From Campylobacterales bacterium (GTDB lineage Bacteria; Campylobacterota; Campylobacteria; Campylobacterales; Sulfurimonadaceae): 64,000 bases of DNA. Positions 7,634 to 16,962 of this stretch are shown piece by piece. The stretch spans positions 45,772 through 109,771 of the forward strand of contig JAPLGM010000024.1 of NCBI GenBank assembly GCA_026390165.1. Direction: 5' to 3'. The notes under the pieces were generated by a model that saw nothing but the letters and a program-made list of their open reading frames with translations, searched no databases and was not told the DNA's origin. The position numbers were made by a program, and so were the translations under genes. How positions within the stretch are numbered: position 1 is the first letter of the stretch; each line of letters opens with the position of its first letter.

Positions 7634-8842
7634 TCACTCATGCCGTAAAGCGTCGATGGGATTAAGGCGTGCCGCTTTACGAGCAGGAAAGTAACCAAAG
7701 AGTATCCCCACAAGGGTAGAGAATAAAAAGGCGATGATAACAATCGAGGTATTAAAGACAAACGGCAGCTCAAAAAAGAGGTTGATCCCCACCCCGACAC
7801 CGATACCAAACGCCATACCGATCACCCCTCCCAACGAGGAGAGGACGACTGCTTCGACGAGAAACTGCAAGAGAACCTCACGCTCCAGTGCTCCAATAGC
7901 AAGGCGTATCCCTATTTCACGGGTTCGTTCGGTGACGGAGACGAGCATAATATTCATAATTCCGATCCCCCCTACGAGGAGACTGATAGCGGCAACGGCA
8001 CCTAAAAGCAAGGTGAGCATTTCGGTTGTCTGAGAGAGGGTTTGGATCACTTCGCGCAAATCACGGACATTAAAATCATCCTCATCTCCACTGTGAATAT
8101 GGCGACGTTCACGCATAAGTGCGGTAACACTTGTTTTGATGTTTTCGATGGAGGATGCGTTTTTGGCGGAGAGGAGCACCACCGCAATGTCTTGATTCCC
8201 GCTGATACGGCGCTGAAACATCCGAATGGGGGCGACGATAAGATCATCTTGATCCATTCCGAACATAGAAGCCCCTTTAGGATGAAGGAGTCCGATTACT
8301 TGACACGAAAAATTTCCCACTCGAATGGAAGCATTGATGGGGTTTTGGCTTCCGAAGAGTTCACGGCGGACGGTTTCTCCGATGACACACACGGCTTTTC
8401 CCCCTTGAAGTTCAGCAGGGGTAAAGGTTCTCCCTTTTTCGATTACCCAATCTTTGACGGTGAAATAATCGTTATCACTTCCATCCATCGAGGTGGAGTA
8501 GTTTTTGTTACCATAAACGGCTTGAATCCCCTTGGAAGCGACGGGAGCAACCCCTTTTAACCCACCGATTTCACGTTTAATAGCGATGATGTCATCATGG
8601 GTGAATAGTTTGGCGGTGGCATCCCCTTGGGGACCATGGCGATCTTGCCCTGGGCGGACGATGAGCATATTGCTGCCAAGTTTGGTGATACTGTTGGTGA
8701 CGTAGGCGGTAGTAGCATCGCCAAGCATCACCATTGCAATAACAGAGGCAACCCCGATAACGATCCCCAACGTCGTTAGAAAAGAACGCAGTGCACTTCG
8801 GCGGATTTCACGCAATGCCAAGATAAAAGCGTTCCAAATCAT
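7634..8842 (-). CDS. macB: MacB-type ABC transporter permease
   Basis: 402 aa. TM1 near the N terminus (SFLTTLGIVIGVASVIAMVM), a large periplasmic MacB_PCD domain (~45-260), then an FtsX-type domain with three helices (~275-400) including GGIGIMNIMLVSVTERTREI. This is the permease half only; the ATPase is a separate gene overlapping by 4 bp, unlike the fused enteric MacB. With the MacA-like adaptor and TolC-like channel encoded upstream it should form a tripartite efflux or secretion machine. Substrate unknown. Confidence 0.9.
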   Translation of the reverse strand: MIWNAFILALREIRRSALRSFLTTLGIVIGVASVIAMVMLGDATTAYVTNSITKLGSNMLIVRPGQDRHGPQGDATAKLFTHDDIIAIKREIGGLKGVAPVASKGIQAVYGNKNYSTSMDGSDNDYFTVKDWVIEKGRTFTPAELQGGKAVCVIGETVRRELFGSQNPINASIRVGNFSCQVIGLLHPKGASMFGMDQDDLIVAPIRMFQRRISGNQDIAVVLLSAKNASSIENIKTSVTALMRERRHIHSGDEDDFNVRDLREVIQTLSQTTEMLTLLLGAVAAISLLVGGIGIMNIMLVSVTERTREIGIRLAIGALEREVLLQFLVEAVVLSSLGGVIGMAFGIGVGVGINLFFELPFVFNTSIVIIAFLFSTLVGILFGYFPARKAARLNPIDALRHE

Positions 8843-9537
8843 AGATGCCCCTCCGCATTGATGTGCCCATCACGGAAGTGGACAATCCGTGAGGCGTATG
8901 CTGCCATATCGTTTTCGTGGGTGACCATAATGATAGTAATTCCCGAATCACGATTAAACGATTGGAGAAGCTCCATCACTTCGATACTTTTGGCGGTGTC
9001 AAGATTTCCTGTCGGCTCATCAGCAAGGAGAACGAGAGGATTGGTGACAATGGCACGGGCAATGGCGACGCGTTGTTGCTGTCCCCCTGAAAGTTCACTT
9101 GGGGTATGGTGGGCAACCTTTTCGAGTCCGACACTTCGTAACGCCTCCATTGCCATAACGCGGCGTTTTGATGCGCTCACACCGCGATAGAGGAGGGGGA
9201 GCTCGACGTTTTCAATCGCCGACGTTTTACCCAAAAGATTGAACCCTTGGAAGATAAACCCGATGTAATTACGGCGAAGGAGGGCTCGTTGATCGCGTGA
9301 AAGAGCCCCAACATCGACCCCTTCAAAGAGGTATTGCCCCTCACTTGGGAGATCGAGACATCCTATGATATTCATAGCCGTCGATTTTCCCGATCCGCTG
9401 GGTCCCATGATGGCGACGAACTCCCCTTGGCGTATGGTTAAATCGACCCCTTGGAGGGCATAGGCAGTCGCGTCCCCCTCTCCGTAATACTTTTTAGTGT
9501 TCCGCAGTTCGATAACGGGGGTGGATGACGCTTCCAT
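8839..9537 (-). CDS. MacB/LolD-type ABC transporter ATP-binding protein
   Basis: 232 aa. Walker A GPSGSGKST at ~45-53, Q-loop at FIFQGFNLL, signature LSGGQQQRVAIARAI, Walker B VLLADEPTGNLD and the H-loop VTHEND are all intact. The LolD/MacB subfamily is indicated by the LADEPTGNLD pattern and by the neighbours. Its stop overlaps the permease start by 4 bp, and the adaptor gene ends one base before its start, so translation is coupled along the operon. Powers the MacB-type permease. Confidence 0.93.
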   Translation of the reverse strand: MEASSTPVIELRNTKKYYGEGDATAYALQGVDLTIRQGEFVAIMGPSGSGKSTAMNIIGCLDLPSEGQYLFEGVDVGALSRDQRALLRRNYIGFIFQGFNLLGKTSAIENVELPLLYRGVSASKRRVMAMEALRSVGLEKVAHHTPSELSGGQQQRVAIARAIVTNPLVLLADEPTGNLDTAKSIEVMELLQSFNRDSGITIIMVTHENDMAAYASRIVHFRDGHINAEGHL

Positions 9538-10755
9538 TTACTCTTCTACACCTGTAATGAGCTGATCTTTCAACGAGAGGGGAGAATTTAGGATAACGGT
9601 AGAGATTCCATCGCTTTGCCCTATGCGAACTCTGATTTTCGTGGGGATGTTATTTTTGAGTATCCAGACATAATCCCCTTTATCCTCTTCTTGGGTCGCG
9701 TGTTTTTTCTTATCTTTGGCATCAGCATTTTTAGGCAGAGGGGGGGTAAATCGTAAGGCAGCGTTAGGGACGACGGTGACCTTTTTTAGCGTTCCTGTGA
9801 TAATTGAGGCATTGGCAGTCATTCCGGGGCGTAAGAGCAGATTGTTATTAGAGACAGCAACTACTGCTTCGTAGGTGACGACACCACTGACAACAGTTGA
9901 GTTGAGGCGCAGTTGAGTGATCTTCCCCTCAAATTCACGATTAGGATAGGCATCGACTGTGAATACTACTTTTTGGTTCTCTTTGACACCACCAATGTCC
10001 GCTTCGTCGACGCTGACAATTGCTCTCATTTTTGTTAAATCCTCCGCAAGGGTGAATAACACGGGCGTTTGCATGGCAGCAACGACCGTTTGCCCTGGTT
10101 CAACTTTTCGCTCAAGGACAATTCCATTGATCGGAGAGACAACGACCGCTTTTTTGAGATTCTCTTCATCGGTTTTAAGCTGCGCCAACGATTGATCTAT
10201 TTGCGCTTTTGCGGCGGCAATTGCCCCCTTTGCTTGTTCAACACTCGACGAGAGAGATTGGAGCTCTTTACGGGAGGGGTAATTGCCTTCTGTTGATTTG
10301 TACATCGTAAGGGCACGATCATTTTCGATAAGGGCATTGTCGAACACCGCTTTGGCACTTTGTTCATTGGCTTTACTTTTCATCCAATTGGCGTTGGAGC
10401 TTGTAACCACGGCTCTTAGTTTGGTCGTATCAAGCCGTGCTAGTGGCTGGTGTAGTGTGACTTGGGCATTATAATCGACCAATACCTCACTGATCGTCCC
10501 CGAGACTTCAATCCCTACATCGACGGTATTGGTGGGTTCCAGATTTCCTGTTGCCGAAACGGTGGTGGTGAGATCTTTAACGGTGAGAGGGACGGTAATA
10601 AACGCTATTTCTGCTTTGCCGTTTTGTTTGAGTTTATACGCTACGCCACCACCGATGAGGAGAAGAACGGCAACGGCAATAACGATCTTTTTCCACCGTT
10701 TGGGGGAACTATTTTCCCCTATCTGGAGCGTTTTTTCAATGGTTGAGGAGTTCAT
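9538..10755 (-). CDS. macA: MacA-like periplasmic adaptor (membrane fusion protein)
   Basis: 405 aa. N-terminal membrane anchor at ~23-40 (IVIAVAVLLLIGGGVAY). A biotinyl-lipoyl half-motif (VSATGNLEPTNTVDVGIEVSGTI) is followed by a coiled-coil hairpin (~120-200) and the second lipoyl half (VVSPINGIVLERKVEPGQTV), then beta-barrel and membrane-proximal domains. A Lys-rich insertion (~345-362, KKHATQEEDKGD) is somewhat unusual. Links the inner-membrane ATPase/permease to the TolC-like channel; operon overlap of 4 bp with the channel gene upstream. Confidence 0.92.
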   Translation of the reverse strand: MNSSTIEKTLQIGENSSPKRWKKIVIAVAVLLLIGGGVAYKLKQNGKAEIAFITVPLTVKDLTTTVSATGNLEPTNTVDVGIEVSGTISEVLVDYNAQVTLHQPLARLDTTKLRAVVTSSNANWMKSKANEQSAKAVFDNALIENDRALTMYKSTEGNYPSRKELQSLSSSVEQAKGAIAAAKAQIDQSLAQLKTDEENLKKAVVVSPINGIVLERKVEPGQTVVAAMQTPVLFTLAEDLTKMRAIVSVDEADIGGVKENQKVVFTVDAYPNREFEGKITQLRLNSTVVSGVVTYEAVVAVSNNNLLLRPGMTANASIITGTLKKVTVVPNAALRFTPPLPKNADAKDKKKHATQEEDKGDYVWILKNNIPTKIRVRIGQSDGISTVILNSPLSLKDQLITGVEE

Positions 10756-11966
10756 AGCGGTTCCTTTTGTGAATGGCGCATTAAAAAGTAGAGGGTTGCG
10801 AGTTCGATTTGGATATTAACCTCATTGATTTTGATCTCAAGCTCTTCGATAGAACGGGTATTTTGGAGCGTTTGCAAATCATATCCCGCTTTGTACCCTG
10901 CATTCACGGCTGCTTTCGTTGCTGTGATGAGTTCACCATAAAATTTCAGCGTTTCGTTTGTAATGGTAATAAGACGCTGATAACTTTCGATATGGGAGAG
11001 AGATTGTTCGTATATCCCCTCCATTTGACGCTTGGTGTCCGCTACACTTGCACGTTGTTTGAGCGTTATTGCTTGCGCTTCTTGGAGTGTGTCGGAAGAA
11101 TTATAGGCGATGGGGAGAGAGAGTTGTAATCCTGCATCGTAAAAATTGCCGTGGTAATCGTTCAATGCACTTGTTTGCCCCTCAAACCGTTGAACTCCTG
11201 CATCGGCGATAAAAGTCAGCTTTGGGAGATAGGAGGTTTTGAGTTGTCCATATTGCTGAGTGGTGCTTTGTACTAGTGCGTTGGCGTACTGAACACTCCA
11301 CCCTTCATTTACAAATTCTTCTTTTGGGGTGAGGGTGAATGTCGGTAGAGTGAGGGAATTGATGGGACGATCAGTAAGCTTGAGTGCTTCAAGGCGTTGT
11401 TGGGCAAGGGCAAATCGTATAGCCGTATTGTTTTTGAGTTCACCGCTTTGAGTCATTAATGCGTTATTGAGCAACGTAATGTCGATATCACCTGCTTCAT
11501 ACTGCTTACGCTTGAGAAAAATTTCGATTTTGGTATTTTTGAGTCGAATCTCGCTTTGTTCGAGGAGAAGGGCGTTTTTTTGGTAATTGAGGAGAGCACT
11601 GATTAGTTGTTGATTAAGTCCCGCAATCTCTTTGTCCATTCCGATAGTATCAGCATTTTTTTTCGCTTGCGCAACCCCGATTGCATACTCAATTCCACCA
11701 GAGCGGAAAATATCCTGCGCAACCCCGACGGAGAGATTTTGTCTGACATCGCGCATCCCCATTGACGCCGATTTTTCGTAGAGTGTGGAGGCTTTAAGAT
11801 TGATGGGGCTAATCCAGTCGGTACGGAGTTTTTCATATCCTGCATCGATCTGGTTTTGTTGCTGCTCATAGTAACTTTGTTTTTCAGAGGAGAGGAGTGA
11901 CAGGTCACTGCTGTACACCGATGAGGTGAATACAATAAATAATACTAGTAAAGAATATGTTTTCAT
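10752..11966 (-). CDS. TolC-like outer membrane efflux protein
   Basis: 404 aa. Signal peptide MKTYSLLVLFIVFTSSVYS. The body has two long-helix repeats typical of the outer-membrane efflux family (for example AQAKKNADTIGMDKEIAGLNQQ and the C-terminal NTRSIEELEIKINEVNIQ), shorter than E. coli TolC. First gene of the efflux operon tolC-macA-ATPase-permease, overlapping the adaptor by 4 bp. Forms the outer-membrane exit duct. Confidence 0.88.
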   Translation of the reverse strand: MKTYSLLVLFIVFTSSVYSSDLSLLSSEKQSYYEQQQNQIDAGYEKLRTDWISPINLKASTLYEKSASMGMRDVRQNLSVGVAQDIFRSGGIEYAIGVAQAKKNADTIGMDKEIAGLNQQLISALLNYQKNALLLEQSEIRLKNTKIEIFLKRKQYEAGDIDITLLNNALMTQSGELKNNTAIRFALAQQRLEALKLTDRPINSLTLPTFTLTPKEEFVNEGWSVQYANALVQSTTQQYGQLKTSYLPKLTFIADAGVQRFEGQTSALNDYHGNFYDAGLQLSLPIAYNSSDTLQEAQAITLKQRASVADTKRQMEGIYEQSLSHIESYQRLITITNETLKFYGELITATKAAVNAGYKAGYDLQTLQNTRSIEELEIKINEVNIQIELATLYFLMRHSQKEPL

Positions 11967-12001
11967 TTTTTGATTGTAATCTAATTTTAATAATTTGGAC
12001 G

Positions 12002-12013
12002 TTAATTAATTAA
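12002..12013. promoter_or_regulatory. Palindrome upstream of the efflux operon, possible operator
   Basis: The perfect 12-bp palindrome TTAATTAATTAA lies 35 bp upstream of the efflux operon start in a short AT-rich gap. Such AT palindromes can be operator sites but also arise by chance; no regulator gene is adjacent. Confidence 0.2.
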
Positions 12014-12033
12014 TGAAGGAAAAAAGTATCTTT

Positions 12034-12444
12034 TTACCTATCAAGTATATCTTCCATCTCGACGCGGATATAGGAGTTTTTACGGGTTTCAATGAGAATC
12101 TGTTTTAGTCGATTGAGAACATTTTGGGGCTCTTTTGAGGTATTGAACGTATCCAACGCGATACAGGTGGTGTAATTATTAAAATGTCTGTCGAGCTTGT
12201 GGAGAATATTTTGGGATGCTTTGTACGAGTTTTCCTGTGATGTAAAGGTGAAAATGATAAAATAGTGCTGATCATCAAGCTTTATCAAGTGATCAGAGGT
12301 GCGAACATACTTCGCTAACTCAACGACGCTCAACGGCTCTTCATGGTATAGCAATGCAAACATTGCATTTACTTGAAATCTTTCGTAAGTATAATAAGTC
12401 TTTTTAATGAGGATATTGATTCGATTTAAAATATTAAAACTCAT
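12034..12444 (-). CDS. Small protein with degenerate GGDEF-like fold
   Basis: 136 aa, cytoplasmic. The order of elements follows a GGDEF domain: FQVNAMFALLYHEE strand, VRTSDHLIKLDDQHYFIIFTF where R.SD..AR.GGDEF would be, a helix (SYKASQNILHKLDRHF), CIALDTF, and a final RLKQILIETRKNSYIRV helix-strand. All catalytic residues are replaced (LDDQHY at the signature), so it cannot make c-di-GMP and may instead bind a nucleotide or a partner. It lies upstream of and collinear with the efflux operon, with a 67-bp gap. The fold assignment is by pattern only. Confidence 0.55.
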   Translation of the reverse strand: MSFNILNRINILIKKTYYTYERFQVNAMFALLYHEEPLSVVELAKYVRTSDHLIKLDDQHYFIIFTFTSQENSYKASQNILHKLDRHFNNYTTCIALDTFNTSKEPQNVLNRLKQILIETRKNSYIRVEMEDILDR

Positions 12445-12534
12445 GTTGTTCCAAACTCGGCACGTTATTCCGAAGGGTTATTAATCTAAGATGATACCTA
12501 AATATAGCAAACAATTCCGTAAAAAGGCTCTTTT

Positions 12535-14583
12535 GTGTTTACACGATCCCTTATCCTCCTTAGCTTTACGTTCTCGCTGGCTTGTGCAGAAGAGATTCTT
12601 ACCCTCGATAAAATCCAAGTAGAAGAGAATGGCGCAACGCTTGAAGAGCGACGCGATAATTCTATCGCCAAACGTCTTATCAGCGGTGAAGAGTTGACCC
12701 AGTATGGGGATCTTAATGCCCTTGAAATTCTCAAACGAACTCCCGGAGTCACCATTGCCGATGGAAAAGGTAAAAAATCGGCTCCCGGAAAAGGGTACAC
12801 GGTGGTATTAATCGACGGAGAGGAGACAACAACGTCCAAGCGTGTCAATCCGTTGGAACAAATCTCCCCTGATATGATAGAACGCATCGAGGTGATGACG
12901 AACGGTTCGGCCGAGTATACGGCAGAATCGATGGGGGGGATTGTCAATATCGTCCTTAAAGTCCCTAAGTCAGCAGGGCAAACCATTGCCAAAATGACGA
13001 TAGGAAGTTATGGTGGGGATCTCCCCATGGAGTCTCTCTTTCTTCAACGTGAGGGGAAATCGGGAAAATTAGCCTATCTTTTCAATGTCACTGCCGCCGA
13101 TAACCGACAGCTCGATAGCTCCTCAACCTCGAAGCAAAGTGCAGCCTCTAGGAGTGAGGAGAATAGAGCTACTGAGGGACGCTATCAAACACTCAACGCA
13201 ACAATCAAGCTGATCTATACCCCATCCTCCAGAGATAAATATACCTATAACGGCTCCATAGGTCTAAACAGTACGAACAGCGATATGAACACCAAACCCG
13301 ATTCTTTAACTACAACCGATCAATCGAAAGGGGCAATGGTATGGTCAAGTATCAAAGGGGAACACCATCTCTCCAGCACAGAGCTGTTGGAATGGAAGCT
13401 CAAATTTCACCAAAACGATGATAATGGTGACTCTACATCATTGCAATCTTCGCCTATCGTAACCAATCAAAAACAAAAAGATAATGGTTCTATCCGCATA
13501 CTTGGGGCTGAGGGGATTTATTCACGTGCTATTGGGGATCATTTTATCAAAACAGGGGCAGAACTAAAACGACAAAATCAGCGTGATGAGGTGACTTTGT
13601 ACGGTACGTCAATCCCCACTTCTCTTAATACGACTCAAATGCGTCAAGATAAAGGTTCTCTCTATTTTCAAGACGAGATTAGTGTCGGTGATTCAACTGT
13701 CGTGACTCCGGGGGTACGGTATGAAAATGTTTCACGGGATTTTGGAACAGCCTCTACTATTGATTATTTCGCCCCATCAGTGCATCTCCTTCATCACCTA
13801 ACTCCTAGCGATAATATCAGAGCGAGTATTGCCAAAACAGTAAAACTTCCTACCCTTAATCAGCTCTCTACGCTCACGGACAGCTCATTGGAGCGTAATG
13901 ACATCGTCCATCCCGATCTCATCGGCAATGCGAACCTTACCGAAGAGAAAGCTCTTAGCACTGAACTTCGATATGAGCACTATTTTGAGAACAAAGGGAT
14001 AGTGAGTGTTGGGGGATTCTATCGAAATATCGACGACAAGATTGAAAATGTTATAAAATTGGATGCGGCGACTTCACGCTATACTCAAACACCTGAAAAT
14101 GCAGGGCAAGGGAACTTGTGGGGAGTGGAGTTGGAACTCAAAAAATCGCTGAGTGCGTATATGGAAGGGTTGGGAATGTTCGCCAACGCAACATTTCAAG
14201 ACTCTTCCCTCACCAATAGAACAACAGGAGTGAAACGCCCCATCAAACAAACAAGTAATTTTCTCTCGAATATAGGGATAGACCACACACTAAAAGCCTA
14301 TAAATTGACCTATGGAGCTGCTTATCGTTATGTCGGTGGATACGATGATCCGATGGAATATCAGCTTTCCCAATCGCAAAAAGGGTACGGTGCTCTTGAC
14401 CTTTATGCGAGTAAACGACTTGATAAAACTTTCAAATTTCAACTCAATGTGAAAAATATTACCAGTACGACGGTAAAGATGAGATCGAATAGTTATGATG
14501 GTGTAGGAGCTCTAAGCACAACTCAACTTGATAAAATACATTCCAAACCGCAAATCCTTGTGATGGTGGAGGGGAAGTGGTAA
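12535..14583 (+). CDS. TonB-dependent outer membrane receptor
   Basis: 682 aa from a GTG start. Signal peptide (TRSLILLSFTFSLACA), a TonB-box-like stretch (EEILTLDKIQVEE), then a plug domain (~30-150: ALEILKRTPGVTI, YTVVLIDGEETT, IERIEVMTNGSAEYTAESMGG, IVNIVLKVP) and a 22-strand-type beta barrel to the C terminus. Imports a siderophore or other scarce ligand across the outer membrane using TonB energy; the substrate is not evident. No ExbBD/TonB or Fur-linked genes are adjacent. The C terminus ends in Trp rather than the usual Phe. Confidence 0.92.
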   Translation: MFTRSLILLSFTFSLACAEEILTLDKIQVEENGATLEERRDNSIAKRLISGEELTQYGDLNALEILKRTPGVTIADGKGKKSAPGKGYTVVLIDGEETTTSKRVNPLEQISPDMIERIEVMTNGSAEYTAESMGGIVNIVLKVPKSAGQTIAKMTIGSYGGDLPMESLFLQREGKSGKLAYLFNVTAADNRQLDSSSTSKQSAASRSEENRATEGRYQTLNATIKLIYTPSSRDKYTYNGSIGLNSTNSDMNTKPDSLTTTDQSKGAMVWSSIKGEHHLSSTELLEWKLKFHQNDDNGDSTSLQSSPIVTNQKQKDNGSIRILGAEGIYSRAIGDHFIKTGAELKRQNQRDEVTLYGTSIPTSLNTTQMRQDKGSLYFQDEISVGDSTVVTPGVRYENVSRDFGTASTIDYFAPSVHLLHHLTPSDNIRASIAKTVKLPTLNQLSTLTDSSLERNDIVHPDLIGNANLTEEKALSTELRYEHYFENKGIVSVGGFYRNIDDKIENVIKLDAATSRYTQTPENAGQGNLWGVELELKKSLSAYMEGLGMFANATFQDSSLTNRTTGVKRPIKQTSNFLSNIGIDHTLKAYKLTYGAAYRYVGGYDDPMEYQLSQSQKGYGALDLYASKRLDKTFKFQLNVKNITSTTVKMRSNSYDGVGALSTTQLDKIHSKPQILVMVEGKW

Positions 14584-14702
14584 GATTGACGACCAAACCA
14601 TTAAAAAAGTAAGCTTAAAACGTCACTATAGAAAAAAATAATTAACCGATTATAGGATAAGATTGCTACTATTTTAAAATCTAAAATATCGAGGAAATTC
14701 AC

Positions 14703-14900
14703 ATGAAAAATAATGAACCTACTTTACGTTCTATTGAGGACTACGATACTCTCAAGGGATCTAAAAAACGGATCGTTTGGATGGTGATACTTATCGGTCT
14801 GCTCATCGGAGCGATTTTTGCTGGAGCGAAGATTTATTACGGTGAAGCTAATGATACCCTTCCTACGCAGGACTCTATTATTAAAGTGCCTTTGAAATAA
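14703..14900 (+). CDS. Small single-pass membrane protein, unknown
   Basis: 65 aa with a GAGGAA ribosome site. N-terminal 22 residues polar and charged, one helix at ~25-46 (VWMVILIGLLIGAIFAGAKIYY), then a short acidic tail. Its stop codon shares one base with the start of the M48 protease gene (TAATG), so the two are translationally coupled and it may be a partner or anchor for the protease. No family recognised. Confidence 0.7.
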   Translation: MKNNEPTLRSIEDYDTLKGSKKRIVWMVILIGLLIGAIFAGAKIYYGEANDTLPTQDSIIKVPLK

Positions 14901-16144
14901 TGGTTGCACTATTAATAGGGATTTATACCCTCTATATTGTTGTACGCCTTTATGTGAGTGTGATGCAAATAGGGTTTATCAATCAGATGAAGGGTAAAGG
15001 GGCGGTGCTGATGGGTGAGCTGGAGTATCGTGATGCCGCCAATTATGCCGTTGCCAAAGAGAAGCTTTCCATGATCGAAGCGTGTGTAGAGTACGGGCTC
15101 TTTTTGGCTTGGATGATGGGGTTGATCTATTGGGTTGATTCTCAGCTGATGGGGCAAAGTGTTGCGGTGCAATCGATTGTTGCTGTGGTGGGGATGTTGC
15201 TCATCAACTCATTGGTGATGCTCCCCTTTGGCTGGATTGCGAAATTCAAAATCGACGCGCACTATGGCTTTAACCGCTCAACGACAGGACAGTTTGTCAA
15301 AGATACTCTTATAACGACGGTACTAACGGTGATTATTGGTAGTGCTATCGTATGGATACTCTCAATGATTATGAGCTCTAGTGCGTTGTGGTGGTTATGG
15401 AGCTTTAGCTTTATCTTTGGGGTAGTGATTGCCCTGAATATGTTTTTTCCGACCGTGCGTGCCCTCTTTTTTGACAAAGTAACACCGTTAGAGAACAGTG
15501 AGCTTCGGACGAAAATCGAAGAGCTGATGGCGAAAACAGGTTTTGTGAGCAGTGGCGTATTTGTAAGTGATGCGAGTAAACGTGATGCGCGTCTCAACGC
15601 TTATTTCGGTGGCTTGGGGAAAACAAAACGGGTTGTTTTATTCGATACCCTTATCGCAAAACTCTCTCCTTGCGAGCTTGTTGCTGTTTTAGGGCATGAG
15701 TTGGGGCATTTCGCTCATGGTGATTTGTATAAGAATATTGCAATGGTCGGGGCAATGCTCTTCGGGATGTTTGCCCTTTTTGGGAATATTCCTGATTCTC
15801 TCTATATGGAACTTGGGGTTGCGCAGTCACCTCATGTCTCTATGATCCTCTTTATATTGCTCTTGCCAATGGTGAGTTTCGCCATTATGCCACTTATGGG
15901 GATGATGAGTCGTCACAATGAATACGAAGCAGATCGTACGGGGGCGGAACTGGGAGGTGCTGAATATCTCGTTAATGCACTCAAGAAATTGGTAACGGAA
16001 AACAAAAGCTTCCCGTTGTCCCATCCGTTGTACCGCTTTTTTCACACGACCCATCCCCCTGTGATTGATCGTCTTCTTGCCTTGGGATATGATATTCGTG
16101 TCAATACGGAGGAAGGATACGCTGATCCATGCCCCGTACTCTAA
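14900..16144 (+). CDS. M48 family (Ste24/CAAX-type) membrane metalloprotease
   Basis: 414 aa. Several membrane helices (~1-20, 60-80, 95-115, 140-200, 290-350). The zinc site HELGH lies at ~265-269 (VAVLGHELGHFAHGD) with the third ligand in YEADRTGAE at ~343, and an N-terminal Ste24-type region. In bacteria this family acts in membrane protein quality control. Overlaps prmC by 16 bp, in an operon with a 65-aa membrane protein, prmC, a DUF4149 gene and an ABC ATPase. Confidence 0.92.
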   Translation: MVALLIGIYTLYIVVRLYVSVMQIGFINQMKGKGAVLMGELEYRDAANYAVAKEKLSMIEACVEYGLFLAWMMGLIYWVDSQLMGQSVAVQSIVAVVGMLLINSLVMLPFGWIAKFKIDAHYGFNRSTTGQFVKDTLITTVLTVIIGSAIVWILSMIMSSSALWWLWSFSFIFGVVIALNMFFPTVRALFFDKVTPLENSELRTKIEELMAKTGFVSSGVFVSDASKRDARLNAYFGGLGKTKRVVLFDTLIAKLSPCELVAVLGHELGHFAHGDLYKNIAMVGAMLFGMFALFGNIPDSLYMELGVAQSPHVSMILFILLLPMVSFAIMPLMGMMSRHNEYEADRTGAELGGAEYLVNALKKLVTENKSFPLSHPLYRFFHTTHPPVIDRLLALGYDIRVNTEEGYADPCPVL

Positions 16145-16962
16145 AAGAACTTCATGCTGATATTACGACACTTTTAACGGGGGTCGTTGAGGCTCCTCGC
16201 CGTGAAGCGGAGCTTCTCCTTATGGCGTATCTTCAAAAAGATCAACTCTATTTCATTACCCACCAAGAAGAGTTTATTGATGATACTGATCCCAAGCTGA
16301 TTGAGTGGGTAGAGAAGCGACGCCGTAACGTCCCCCTTGAATACCTCACAAACCGTGTCAGTTTCTATTCGCGTGAGTTCACTATTGATGAGGGGGCGTT
16401 AATACCCCGTCCTGAGACGGAACATCTCATTGATGAGGTGCTCTCTCGCGTTTCATCCGATACGACGATAACGATTGTCGAAGTGGGGGTAGGGAGCGGG
16501 ATTATCTCTATCCTCCTTGCTCTGCATCTCCCTAATGCCCGTTTTATCGCCGTAGATATTTCACCGCGTGCCTTGAGTGTCGCGCGTCGCAACATTGAGG
16601 CGTTTGGCTTGCGTGAGCGAATCGAATTGCGTGAGGGGGATCTTCTCTCGTGCGTCGATGAAAGAATCGATCTTCTTGTCTCTAATCCCCCCTATATCGC
16701 TAACGATGCACCATTGGAATACAATCTCTCCTACGAGCCTCAAAACGCCCTTTTCGGGGGAACGATAGGGGATGAAATTATTCGTAGACTTTTAGATGAA
16801 GTGGTTGTGAGAAAAATTCCGATGTTTGTGTGTGAAATGGGGTATGATCAACGTTCTCCCGTGCAAGAGTATCTTAAAAATTTTGCGGTACAATCGCTGG
16901 AATTTTATAAAGATTACGCCTCGTTTGATCGAGGGTTTATTTTAAAGGCAAATCATGAATAA
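16129..16962 (+). CDS. prmC: Release factor glutamine methyltransferase
   Basis: 277 aa. N-terminal helical RF-binding domain, then a class I SAM methyltransferase fold: SAM loop VEVGVGSGIISILLA, acidic VDISPRALSVARRN, and the Gln-binding NPPYIA at ~185. PrmC (HemK) methylates the Gln of the GGQ loop of release factors RF1 and RF2. The start lies inside the end of the M48 gene; its own end overlaps the next gene by 8 bp. Confidence 0.95.
   Translation: MPRTLKELHADITTLLTGVVEAPRREAELLLMAYLQKDQLYFITHQEEFIDDTDPKLIEWVEKRRRNVPLEYLTNRVSFYSREFTIDEGALIPRPETEHLIDEVLSRVSSDTTITIVEVGVGSGIISILLALHLPNARFIAVDISPRALSVARRNIEAFGLRERIELREGDLLSCVDERIDLLVSNPPYIANDAPLEYNLSYEPQNALFGGTIGDEIIRRLLDEVVVRKIPMFVCEMGYDQRSPVQEYLKNFAVQSLEFYKDYASFDRGFILKANHE

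Noticed and set aside
15262..15597. Minus-strand frame opposite the M48 protease gene
   Set aside because: Composition follows the complement of the protease codons; no ribosome site or domain.
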